A DNA stretch of 36,693 nucleotides from positions 64,473 through 101,165 of the forward strand of contig JAFEAJ010000017.1 of NCBI GenBank assembly GCA_018266455.1, read 5' to 3'. A program made the position numbers and the translations under genes. The notes under the pieces were generated by a model, which saw nothing but the letters and a program-made list of their open reading frames with translations, had not been told where the DNA came from and ran no database searches. The DNA comes from Bacteroidota bacterium (GTDB lineage: Bacteria; Bacteroidota; Bacteroidia; Chitinophagales; Chitinophagaceae). Shown here piece after piece: positions 25,781 to 33,407 of this stretch (position 1 is its first letter; every line of letters starts with the position of its first letter).

Positions 25781-27097
25781 ATGACAGAAAAAAAAAGCAT
25801 CCTTTATCTTGTATTACTTATAGCTTCTGTTATTTTTGCCTGCCCTTGTTTTTCGCAAGACCCCTTTTTTCATATCCCCACAGCTTCTCCGGCAACTGAT
25901 ACGACTGTAAAAAGCACTGACACCATTTTACATAAAAGCTCCGATACGATTTTGCGCATCCGCAACCTAAACCCATATTTTACGGTACATGTAGACTCGA
26001 CATTAAATTATCGCCTCGAGATAAACAAGGACCAATCACATTACTACTGGTTCATCAAGAATTCTCCCGTTGGTTTAAAAATCAATAAAGACAACGGGAC
26101 GCTATCTTTCAGGGCTGACAGGTCGTATTTCCTTTCCGGGAAATTGAAATACGACTACGATTATAAAGTTAACGTGGGCGTGCAGAACCTTGACAACCCG
26201 GTTGAACATATTGACACCTCTTTCACTATATTATTTTTTACCACGGAAATTATTCATTCCCGGTTAAAAGCCAGTGTGAGCAGCCCTCTTTTCATTGAAG
26301 AAGGAGACACGATCAATTTCAAAATTGAATGCGAAACGGGCACTTTCCCTATAGAAAATATCAGCTTTTTCTCTAACATGCCACTTAAAAATTACACTGA
26401 AGTAAAGAGGTGCGACGATGAATTCAAATGGGCGCCCGATTTTGATTTTATTAAAGGGACCGACTCGGGCAAGCAAAAGCTGTTATTGCTGAATTTTGTT
26501 GGGAGCGATAAATTCTTCAACAAAGACACGTGTATGGTGAAGATTTATGTAAGGGATGCATTAAATTATCCTGTTGCAGTTACTGAATACCACAAAATGG
26601 CAAAAAGGTTCAACACCTATATCCTACAGCTTAAATATGCGTTCGTGCAGTTAGACAAAAAAGTAAAGAAGACCAAGCACACCCGCACCTCTTTTGACCT
26701 GACTACTGCAGCCACAGCGCTGGGGGGCACTATTTTTTCTTCAAGCACGGGGTCTACTGCCCAAACCACAGGAAAAATCCTGCCGAGCGCAGGCGTGGCG
26801 TTGGTGCCGGTAAAAGAAACCGTATCACCGCCGATGACTGCCGAACAAAATTCAGCATCATTGGTAAGGTCGGCAATTAAACGGCTGGAATACACTTATA
26901 CTGAAAATATGCTCGTTGGCGGCAAGGACATGGAGGTTGAAAAGAAAACAGCCAAGCTAAAAGATGAATTAAAGCAGACGCAAATCCAGCTCATTGATAT
27001 CCCGATTGACGAGAACACCAATATGACAGAAGAACAGTTAGATGCTTATTTCAATAGCCCTAAGGTGAACAAAAAATACAGGCTGAAAGACAAATAG
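25781..27097 (+). CDS. exported protein of unknown function
   Basis: Not recognised. It has 438 residues. A signal peptide (about 1-26) ends ACPCFSQ. A Thr/Ser-rich linker (about 33-60) contains repeated SDTIL. Residues about 65-260 are beta-rich and look like one or two Ig/cadherin-like modules (LNPYFTVHVDSTLNYRLEIN, and NKDNGTLSFRADRS, which resembles putative-Ig-type repeats). Residues 275-310 are basic and helical (LQLKYAFVQLDKKVKKTKHT). A Gly/Ser/Thr-rich stretch (SSSTGSTAQTTG) precedes a charged C-terminal segment with coiled-coil tendency (about 365-425). The ATG at 25781 is chosen because an upstream in-frame TTG lies inside a promoter-like AATTTTGC stretch and would bury the signal peptide. 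It converges with the arginine decarboxylase gene. Confidence 0.65.
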   Translation: MTEKKSILYLVLLIASVIFACPCFSQDPFFHIPTASPATDTTVKSTDTILHKSSDTILRIRNLNPYFTVHVDSTLNYRLEINKDQSHYYWFIKNSPVGLKINKDNGTLSFRADRSYFLSGKLKYDYDYKVNVGVQNLDNPVEHIDTSFTILFFTTEIIHSRLKASVSSPLFIEEGDTINFKIECETGTFPIENISFFSNMPLKNYTEVKRCDDEFKWAPDFDFIKGTDSGKQKLLLLNFVGSDKFFNKDTCMVKIYVRDALNYPVAVTEYHKMAKRFNTYILQLKYAFVQLDKKVKKTKHTRTSFDLTTAATALGGTIFSSSTGSTAQTTGKILPSAGVALVPVKETVSPPMTAEQNSASLVRSAIKRLEYTYTENMLVGGKDMEVEKKTAKLKDELKQTQIQLIDIPIDENTNMTEEQLDAYFNSPKVNKKYRLKDK

Positions 27098-27169
27098 GAG
27101 AATGCCATTCACCGCCTGCGTGTAAACAATCTTCCGTGCTTACCAATTGATAAGGGCAAACGCCAACGC

Positions 27170-28567
27170 TCATACATACCCTAAAATCTTCAGCATGCTT
27201 TGGGCAGTTTGCTCCTTTGCATACACCCAGTCAACAAGCCTCCCGTTTTTATCATAGCCGATTATAATATGTTTTGGCGAGGGTATCAGGCAATGCTTAA
27301 TGCCGCCATATCCGCTAATCTGGTCCTGGTAAGCCCCGGTATGAAAAAAGCCGAGGTAAAGAGGCTCCCCATTGTTTAGTTTAGGAAGAAAAACTTCGTT
27401 GATGTGTTCTTCAGAGTCATAATAATCATGGCTGTCGCAGGTAATGCCACCAAGCACCACACGTTGGTACTCTGCATCCCATTTGTTGATTGGCAGCATC
27501 AAAAACCGTTCTCCTATGCCCCATGTATCCGGCAAAGTGGTGATAAACGAAGAATCGATCATATACCATATTTCACGGTCATTCTGCATCTTCTGCCCTA
27601 TCACGCTATAAATATGCGCCATGCTTTCCCCCACGGTATAACTGCCAAATTCAGTAAAGATGTTCGGCATGGGCACATTGCTTTTTTTGCAGGCCTTTTT
27701 GATATTGCCGACAATTTCATTGATCATGAACTGATAGTTGTAGTCAAACCCCAGAGAATGTTTAATAGGAAAGCCGCCGCCAATATTAATAGAATCGAGT
27801 TCGGGGCAGATTTTTTTGAGCTGGCAATATAAATTGATCACCTTGTTCAATTCGCTCCAATAATAAATATCGTCCTTGATCCCCTTATTTAGAAAAATAT
27901 GGAGCATCTTCAACTGGAACCGGTCTTCATTGCCTTCAATTTTATCAACATAAAACTCCAGCACATCTCTTGGCCTGAAACCAAGCCTGCTGGTATAAAA
28001 CGGGAAAGTAGGCTCTTCTTCTGCAGCCACACGTATGCCAAGTTTAAAAGGCACTTTTACTGATTTCTTATATTGCTGCAACTCATCTTTATTGTCAAGG
28101 ATGGGCACTACATTCTTAAAACCGGAATTTAATAGAGAGGCAATCCTGCTGATATATGATTTTTGCTTGAAGCCATTGCAGATGATTGAAATATCTTTGT
28201 TTATTTTTTTTCGTTCGTAGAGTTTTTTTATGATCTCGATCTCGTATGCATAAGATGTTTCAAGGTGGATATCATGGCTAAGCGCTTCTTCTACCACAAA
28301 AGAAAAATGCGAGCTCTTTGTACAATAACAATAAAAATATTTCCCTTCATAACGATGGCGTTTGATGGCTGCGGCAAACATTTTTTTTGCTTTCCTGATC
28401 TGGCTGCCGATCTTTGGCAGGTAAGTGACCTTCATCGGTGTGCCATACTTATCAATCAGCGCTTTTAAATTCACCCCATTGAACTCAAGATAATTGTCTT
28501 TCACATCAAAATCTTCCTGTGGAAAATTAAAGGTTTGCTTCACCAGGTCGGTGTATGTATTATTCAT
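27170..28567 (-). CDS. speA: arginine decarboxylase, PLP-dependent (alanine-racemase fold)
   Basis: This 465-residue protein fits the shorter Bacteroidota biosynthetic arginine decarboxylase family, which makes agmatine for polyamines. The N-terminal PLP barrel has the Lys84 Schiff base in YFYCYCTKSSHFSF. The phosphate-binding GGG is in SINIGGGFP (about 255-263). The C-terminal beta-domain has the catalytic Cys in GGITCDSHDYYDSEEH, the CDSxD motif shared by this decarboxylase group. It is shorter than E. coli SpeA (658), which has extra inserted and C-terminal domains. Substrate choice is by family; ornithine or lysine is less likely. It stands alone with a good promoter. Confidence 0.85.
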   Translation of the reverse strand: MNNTYTDLVKQTFNFPQEDFDVKDNYLEFNGVNLKALIDKYGTPMKVTYLPKIGSQIRKAKKMFAAAIKRHRYEGKYFYCYCTKSSHFSFVVEEALSHDIHLETSYAYEIEIIKKLYERKKINKDISIICNGFKQKSYISRIASLLNSGFKNVVPILDNKDELQQYKKSVKVPFKLGIRVAAEEEPTFPFYTSRLGFRPRDVLEFYVDKIEGNEDRFQLKMLHIFLNKGIKDDIYYWSELNKVINLYCQLKKICPELDSINIGGGFPIKHSLGFDYNYQFMINEIVGNIKKACKKSNVPMPNIFTEFGSYTVGESMAHIYSVIGQKMQNDREIWYMIDSSFITTLPDTWGIGERFLMLPINKWDAEYQRVVLGGITCDSHDYYDSEEHINEVFLPKLNNGEPLYLGFFHTGAYQDQISGYGGIKHCLIPSPKHIIIGYDKNGRLVDWVYAKEQTAQSMLKILGYV

Positions 28568-28617
28568 TGATTTTTGAGGTTAATAATTTTAGCAAGATGT
28601 GATTTTAAAAAACCGCT

Positions 28618-28625
28618 ACAAATGT
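28618..28625 (-). promoter_or_regulatory. -7 element of the arginine decarboxylase gene
   Basis: On the minus strand, TACATTTG is a perfect TAnnTTTG, about 50 bases before the ATG at 28567. The -33 region is T-rich with no clear TTG. Confidence 0.5.
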
Positions 28626-28698
28626 AAGAAGCTGGCTAAAATTATAAAATAATGTTGCCGTATATTCACAGGCATGGCATCCAACCGGCGAGCTTAGC

Positions 28699-28735
28699 GG
28701 AAAATAAAAAAACCGAAAGCGCTCCGTGCTTTCGG
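28699..28735 (-). terminator. rho-independent terminator after rplT
   Basis: An 8-bp stem, CCGAAAGC (28713-28720) with GCTTTCGG (28728-28735), has a 7-base loop. On the minus strand it is followed by TTTTTTTATTTT. It lies 28 bp past the rplT stop. Confidence 0.88.
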
Positions 28736-28763
28736 CTGAATAAATAATCTTTTAAAAAGGACC

Positions 28764-29108
28764 TTATTTTAGAGAAATAATCAGTTGCCTGAAAGTTTCA
28801 GGCTCGTTCATGGCTAAATCAGCCAGCACTTTCCTATCAAGAGCAATCCCTTTGCTGTTCAGCTTATGAATAAACTGTGAATAAGTAAGGCCTTCCGCCC
28901 TGACTGCTGCATTGATACGCGCAATCCATAAACTGCGATATTCTCTTTTCTTCAGCTTGCGGCCTACATAACGGTAAGTAAGCCCTTTTTCAAAAACATT
29001 TTTAGCAACGGTATAAACATTTTTGCGCTTGCCATAAAAACCTTTAGCGCCTTTTAATATCCGTTTCCTGCGTGCCTTAGAAGCAACTGCATTTACTGAA
29101 CGTGGCAT
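28764..29108 (-). CDS. rplT: 50S ribosomal protein L20
   Basis: This 114-residue protein is bacterial L20, which binds 23S rRNA early in 50S assembly. It starts [20 protein letters not shown], with the family text [37 protein letters not shown] and [13 protein letters not shown]. The length is normal. It follows rpmI by 46 bp in the usual order. In other bacteria L20 represses its own operon through the mRNA leader. Confidence 0.98.
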   Translation of the reverse strand: MPRSVNAVASKARRKRILKGAKGFYGKRKNVYTVAKNVFEKGLTYRYVGRKLKKREYRSLWIARINAAVRAEGLTYSQFIHKLNSKGIALDRKVLADLAMNEPETFRQLIISLK

Positions 29109-29154
29109 ATATCAATAAGTTTTAAGTTGTAAGTGATAAATTTAAAGTCGCTGG

Positions 29155-29352
29155 TTATTTTAATCGCAATAAGCGCTTAACAAAATCGGTATTCGGCCCG
29201 CTCACAACCCCTTTTTTCCGAAGGTTCCGCTTGCGCTTTTTTGATTTTTTAGTGAGAATGTGGCGTTTGAAAGACTTCTGGTAAGTGATTTCACCAGTGC
29301 CGGTTACCTTGAACCTTTTTTTGGCACTCGAGTTGGTTTTAACTTTTGGCAT
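29155..29352 (-). CDS. rpmI: 50S ribosomal protein L35
   Basis: This 65-residue protein is L35: [20 protein letters not shown], then [20 protein letters not shown]. The frame remains open 24 codons upstream, but that part lies in the leader and does not resemble L35, so the ATG at 29352 is used. Length and sequence are normal. It is first in a two-gene unit with rplT. No infC is found ahead of it, unlike the common infC-rpmI-rplT order. Confidence 0.97.
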   Translation of the reverse strand: MPKVKTNSSAKKRFKVTGTGEITYQKSFKRHILTKKSKKRKRNLRKKGVVSGPNTDFVKRLLRLK

Positions 29353-29463
29353 GTTGTTATGCTTTTCAATTACACCCTGCAGGCGTTCCCGAACGCCGGG
29401 AAACTTATGGGGCCCTTTGGGCAATGTTGCTTTCCAATTGCGCGAAAGCGCTTTTCCTTAAAA
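29353..29463 (-). promoter_or_regulatory. structured 5' leader of rpmI-rplT, possible autoregulatory element
   Basis: Between the predicted start of transcription (about 29463) and the L35 ATG, or in the initial bases just before it, the minus strand can form several hairpins. The first, around 29449-29470, has GCGCT/AGCGC arms enclosing CCTT/AAGG. A second, GCGC-TTTC-GCGC, uses the same AGCGC arm, so the two exclude each other. A third is GCCC-AAA-GGGC. A fourth, GGCGTT-CGGG-AACGCC (29382-29397), has flanking CCC and GGG that extend it. This fits a ribosomal-protein leader, but no known motif was matched. Confidence 0.45.
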
Positions 29464-29469
29464 GGAGCG

Positions 29470-29477
29470 CAAAGGTA
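29470..29477 (-). promoter_or_regulatory. -7 element of rpmI-rplT
   Basis: On the minus strand TACCTTTG is a perfect TAnnTTTG, followed by CGC. The -33 part is not clear; the nearest TTG is about 25 bases upstream. Confidence 0.5.
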
Positions 29478-29650
29478 GGTATTTTTATATAAAATAAATG
29501 CGCAAGGCCAAAAAAATCAGGACAAACGCATTTAAATTTTCTCGATGTATACACAAGTGTTAATAAAAGTAGCGATTCGGGAGGAGAACCAGAGAAGTTA
29601 TTCAGGGTTGATTTTTGGATTTTAGAATACACGATACTGAATATTAAAAA

Positions 29651-30806
29651 ATGGCAGCACCTTTTATTTCTTTTTTTGAAAACCTGGAAGACCTCGTACT
29701 GGCAGAACCAAGCAGCGCAAATTGATAGATATTATTGGCACAACGCTTCGCGCTGTTATATGCGGGTACAAAGACTGGTAAGAAATTGAATAGTTTGGGA
29801 AGAATAAAGAGACTTGGTTAAAGGCTTTTTTAGCACTGCCTAATGGCATTCCTTTTCACGTCACCATTAACCAATTGTTTGCGGCGCTCAATCCGGCTTC
29901 GCAACAGGGAGTTTTTTTACAATGGGCACAATATGTTGCTGCCCTTTGAGAAGGTCGTATTCTCAGTATAGATGGCAAACGGCTACACAATAGTGGGGTT
30001 AATGACAAAAAAGCGGTTGTGCCCATGGCAAGTGCCTGGTGCAATACCAATAATATGGTGCTTGGGCAAGTAAAGAAAGGCAAAGCCAAAAGAACATTTC
30101 TACCGCGATGGGTTTTCGAGGCTGCCTAAAGACAGAAAAGAAGATCAATGAGATTACAGCTTACCCATACTGCTGGATGTTTTGTTTATACAAGGTTGCA
30201 TCGTTGCCATTGATGCCATGGGTTGCCAAAAACGCATTGCAGGAAAAATTATCAGCCAAGGCGGAGATTATGTACTGGCTCCTAAAAGTACTCAAGGCCA
30301 CTTGCTTGATGGCGTGAAAGAAGCATTTGAACAAGGCAACACGGCTGAACCCGGCACATACAGTACCGTGGGAAAAGGGCACGGCCGCATAGAGAAAAGA
30401 GAATGTGCTATTCTTCGCCGTACCGCAGGGTTCACGAAGAAGCCGTATGGAAAAACCTGAGTAGCCGGATCCGCCTAAAACACAAAGAACTCTGCAACAC
30501 AGCGGTGAACAACAAACAGAAGCCGGGTATTTCATCAGCAGTAAAATAACTACCGTCTCCGAAATGCTTCCTATTATTCGTGGTCACTGGGGCATTGAAG
30601 ACAAACTCATTGAAGCTTGGATGTGGGTTTGGAGAAGATGCAAGCAGAAAAAGAGCCGGTAATGCTGCTGAAGACTTCTCGACCATTAACCGAATAGCGC
30701 TTGATATTCTCAAAACGAAAACTCAAAAAAAATTACCATCAAAAAAAAATTGAACATAGGATGAGGCCATATCTGTTTGGAAACCTTAATCTTTAAAAGA
30801 ATTTAG
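29651..30806 (+). pseudogene. ISAs1-family transposase, decayed by frameshifts and stops
   Basis: Read across shifting frames, this stretch gives a degenerate ISAs1 transposase in the family order: FFENLEDLVLAEPS at the start, LPNGIPFHVT, SIDGKRLHNSG (first catalytic Asp, codon 29971), MASAWCNTNNMVLGQVK, IVAIDAMGCQKRIAGKI (second Asp, codon 30212), QGGDYVLAPKSTQGHL, GKGHGRIEKRECAILRR, then GHWGIEDKL (catalytic Glu, codon 30597) and NRIALDILKT. Stops and frame changes occur throughout, including in the first 100 bases and between 30100 and 30180, so no product can be made. The intact family length of about 370 codons fits the span. Terminal inverted repeats were not identified, so the ends of the element are not known. 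Confidence 0.85.
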
Positions 30807-30844
30807 ATGCCTTTGCCCTGTCAAAAAATATTACACTCCATTAA

Positions 30845-30866
30845 CACATTAAAATCCTTTAATGTG
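30845..30866. repeat. perfect 9-bp inverted repeat upstream of the response regulator gene
   Basis: CACATTAAA (30845-30853) and TTTAATGTG (30858-30866) are perfect reverse complements separated by ATCC. The palindrome ends 23 bases before the -7 box at 30890, so it covers the area just upstream of the -33 position. No T-run follows, which argues against a terminator and for an operator. Confidence 0.6.
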
Positions 30867-30889
30867 GTGCCGAGCTTGGGTTTTGGGTT

Positions 30890-30897
30890 TAATTTTG
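30890..30897 (+). promoter_or_regulatory. -7 element of the response regulator-kinase operon
   Basis: TAATTTTG fits TAnnTTTG perfectly and is followed by CA. It places transcription start near 30904, 14 bases before the ATG at 30918. No good -33 TTG is seen at 19 bases. Confidence 0.6.
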
Positions 30898-30917
30898 CAA
30901 CAAAATGCATTTTGCAT

Positions 30918-31592
30918 ATGGATATTCTGTTGGTAGAAGACGAACCTAAAGTTGCCGACTTTATTAAAAAAGGATTGGAAGAGCAACAGTATACGGTAAA
31001 GCTTGCTTATGACGGCATACTGGCTCAATCGCTTGCAATGTCGACTGAATATAACTTGATAATTCTTGATTTGATAGTGCCGGGCATTAACGGGATTGAT
31101 CTTTGCAAATTGCTAAAACGATTAAAACCTGATGTGCCGATTCTCATGCTGACTGCATTGGGAACGGTGAAAGACAAAGTATTGGGGCTTGAATCAGGTG
31201 CGGATGATTATTTAGTAAAGCCGTTTCATTTTGAAGAATTGCTCGCACGGATGAAAGCCTTAACTAGGAGGCAGAGGCAAACACTCCCAAACATGGTGTA
31301 TAAAATAGCTGACTTGGAGGTGGACAGTTACAAAAAAATAGTGCGGCGGGGAGAAAAAGAAATCAATTTGACAGCAAAAGAGTTTTCATTGCTCGAATTG
31401 CTTATCATTAATAAGAACAGGGTGTTATCAAGAACTCAAATAGCAGAATCGATTTGGGGGATTAATTACGACCGCAGCACTAACCTGATTGATGTTTATA
31501 TCAATTATCTGCGATCAAAAATTGACAAAGGCTTTGATACTCCACTAATTCAAACAATGATTGGCATGGGCTATGTCCTTAAAAATAAATGA
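30918..31592 (+). CDS. OmpR/PhoB-family response regulator
   Basis: This 224-residue DNA-binding regulator has a receiver domain (1-115) with acidic pocket Glu7-Asp8, phosphoacceptor Asp51, Thr79 and Lys101 (DDYLVKPF). The C-terminal winged helix (about 128-222) has the OmpR-type pattern: LTAKEFSLLELLIINKNRVL, then TNLIDVYINYLRSKID and IGMGYVL. Start at 30918 is chosen over an in-frame ATG at 30807, because the promoter lies between them and receiver homology begins at once. The sensor kinase gene follows 12 bp later, and the efflux operon after it. Its likely target is the 11-bp-phased array at 33070. A CusR-like metal-response role is inferred from neighbours. Confidence 0.93.
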   Translation: MDILLVEDEPKVADFIKKGLEEQQYTVKLAYDGILAQSLAMSTEYNLIILDLIVPGINGIDLCKLLKRLKPDVPILMLTALGTVKDKVLGLESGADDYLVKPFHFEELLARMKALTRRQRQTLPNMVYKIADLEVDSYKKIVRRGEKEINLTAKEFSLLELLIINKNRVLSRTQIAESIWGINYDRSTNLIDVYINYLRSKIDKGFDTPLIQTMIGMGYVLKNK

Positions 31593-31604
31593 GCTGCCAT
31601 TATT

Positions 31605-32957
31605 ATGAAAATACGCGATAAGCTTTCACTTCAGTTCACGCTTATTTCTGCATTGTTGTTATTCACGATTATGGCAGGCATCTTTATCTTGACAGTAACT
31701 TATCGGAATAATGATTTTTATGAACATCTTAAAGAAAGAGCAATTACCAATGCAGAACTTTTCCTGGCACAGGATAATTTATCTGCTGATAAATTTCTTG
31801 AAGTGCAAAAAAAATTTACACAATCATTGCCCCATGAAATTGTAAGGATATATGACGACAGCGATCAACCTGTTTTTATCAAAGACAACAGTTATCAGTT
31901 TCCAAAAATCATCATAGAAGAAGTCAAGAAAACGAAATCAGTTTTTTATACCAGTAAAGATGAAAGACAAACCCTGGGCATTTATTATCCTGATAATTCA
32001 GGCAACTTTATTGTTATAGCGTCTGCTATCAACACTTACGGCATCAGGCAAACACAACAATTATTCTGGATTTTACTGGCTGCCTTCTTTATTTCATTAT
32101 TTATCATGTTTTTCACCGGCAGGCTTTTTTCAAAGATTGCATTGTCGCCTATGATCAAAGTTATCAATGATGTAAAAATCATTCGTTCTACAAGCCTTGA
32201 TAAACGGTTAAAAATAAAAAAAGGGAAAGATGAGATAAATGAGCTCACCAACACCTTCAATAACCTGCTGGAACATCTGGAACAATCATTTGAAGCGCAA
32301 AAATCCTTTGTGGCAAACGCTTCGCATGAACTGAGAACACCTATTACAGCTATCATTGGCAATATTGAAGTAGCGCTAGGGAATGAAAGGAGAAATGAAG
32401 AGTACAAAACCATGCTTTACGAAGTGCTTGATGAGGCAGAGAAACTGAATGACCTAATTAATAACCTGTTTGAACTAGCTCAGACGAATATTGACATCAC
32501 CGAATTCCATCAAATACGTCTTGATGAATTAATCTGGCAGGTGAAAGATGAGTGGGCCAACAAAATAGAAAACAGCTGTGTTGAACTGAGCTATGACCAT
32601 GTAGACGATAAAAAGAAATATACTATCCTTGGCAACAGCTATTTATTGTTTATGGCTATTGGCAACATTATGAAGAATGCAATTAAATTTTCGAATAATA
32701 AACCGGTTATGTGCAGCCTATATCTTCACAATAACGAGCCTGTCATCAGCATTCTCGATTCGGGCATCGGAATCAGCAAAGACGATATACAGAATATTTT
32801 TCAGCCTTTCTTCAGAGGTAAAAATACGTTTGGTTATGTAGGGTATGGAATCGGCTTATCGCTCTCAGAGAAAATTTTAAAGCTTCATAATGTACGAATT
32901 ACAGTTAACTCCGAATTAAATCAAGGCTCAGAATTTATACTCACATTCTCCAATTAA
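31605..32957 (+). CDS. sensor histidine kinase (HisKA/HATPase)
   Basis: This 450-residue inner-membrane kinase has TM1 at about 11-33 and TM2 at about 150-172, enclosing a periplasmic sensor domain of about 115 residues. A HAMP linker follows (about 173-228), then the dimerisation and phosphoacceptor domain with His241 in VANASHELRTPITAI. The ATPase domain has the N box in IGNIMKNAIKFSNN, G1 in ILDSGIGIS, F box in IFQPFFRG and G2 in GYGIGLSLSEKIL. It is co-transcribed with the response regulator. The periplasmic sensor shows no His- or Met-rich metal cluster, so the signal cannot be read from sequence; metal is inferred from the efflux genes downstream. Confidence 0.93.
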   Translation: MKIRDKLSLQFTLISALLLFTIMAGIFILTVTYRNNDFYEHLKERAITNAELFLAQDNLSADKFLEVQKKFTQSLPHEIVRIYDDSDQPVFIKDNSYQFPKIIIEEVKKTKSVFYTSKDERQTLGIYYPDNSGNFIVIASAINTYGIRQTQQLFWILLAAFFISLFIMFFTGRLFSKIALSPMIKVINDVKIIRSTSLDKRLKIKKGKDEINELTNTFNNLLEHLEQSFEAQKSFVANASHELRTPITAIIGNIEVALGNERRNEEYKTMLYEVLDEAEKLNDLINNLFELAQTNIDITEFHQIRLDELIWQVKDEWANKIENSCVELSYDHVDDKKKYTILGNSYLLFMAIGNIMKNAIKFSNNKPVMCSLYLHNNEPVISILDSGIGISKDDIQNIFQPFFRGKNTFGYVGYGIGLSLSEKILKLHNVRITVNSELNQGSEFILTFSN

Positions 32958-32977
32958 GCGGAATAAAATAAAATCTG

Positions 32978-33118
32978 GTTAAGCTAAAGTTAATGCCAGC
33001 CCGCTCCGGCTTTCCCCAAACTTATCTAAATTAATGGAGATTAGCCCATTGCAAGAAAAATTAAATTTATTTAATGCTGTTTTAATCGCCTATTAATATC
33101 TGGTTAATTCTATTTTAA
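32978..33118. promoter_or_regulatory. phased 11-bp NTTAA repeats, probable response regulator binding region
   Basis: Five NTTAA units start at 33070, 33081, 33092, 33103 and 33114 (TTTAA, TTTAA, ATTAA, GTTAA, TTTAA), every one exactly 11 bp apart. The next register (33125) reads CTCAA. A separate pair of GTTAA units at 32978 and 32989 is also 11 bp apart. Two of the sites share the longer ATCTGGTTAA (32973 and 33098). OmpR/PhoB-family proteins bind direct repeats with this period. The region lies between the kinase stop and the channel gene. Confidence 0.6.
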
Positions 33119-33154
33119 TAGCTGCTCAATAGCTTAGCGCCCTCGAATAAAATT

Positions 33155-33370
33155 ATGCCGCTCATACCATGCCTGATCTGGAATTCTCCTTATCCTAAAT
33201 TATTATATGAAAAATATCCGATGACAGAAACCACTTCTATCCATTCAACTTTTCACGAACCCATATCAACAGCAAGTAGAAAAAGGAGGTGGAGTGATGC
33301 AATAACTCAACAAATGATTTACCATAGAACAAAAGAATCGTATGTTATTTATAAGCAAGAATGCTTTTGA
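33155..33370 (+). CDS. doubtful 71-codon ORF upstream of the efflux operon
   Basis: Not recognised. It could start at 33155 or at the in-frame ATG 33221, giving 71 or 49 residues. The product is polar, with no signal peptide, membrane segment or Met/His metal motif. It ends inside the possible extended N-terminus of the channel gene. It may simply be leader sequence, since the 33119-33407 stretch contains no other plausible gene. Confidence 0.15.
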   Translation: MPLIPCLIWNSPYPKLLYEKYPMTETTSIHSTFHEPISTASRKRRWSDAITQQMIYHRTKESYVIYKQECF

Positions 33371-33407
33371 TAAGCACAGTGCTTCTGCTGGAAGAACTAA
33401 GAGACTG

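Noticed and set aside
29353..29424. N-terminal extension of L35 by 24 codons in the open frame.
   Set aside because: The extension lies in the structured leader and does not match L35, which begins at MPKVKT; it is leader RNA read as protein.
29590..30820. Terminal inverted repeats for the ISAs1 remnant.
   Set aside because: Sequences near 29600 (CAGGGTTGATTTTTGG) and near 30760 on the opposite strand do not match each other, so the element boundaries could not be set.
33283..33305. A strong Shine-Dalgarno-like AAGGAGGT followed by ATG CAA TAA, a two-codon ORF.
   Set aside because: Bacteroidota rarely use such sites, the ORF is only Met-Gln, and the bases are equally explained by a Lys/Arg-rich stretch of an overlapping frame.
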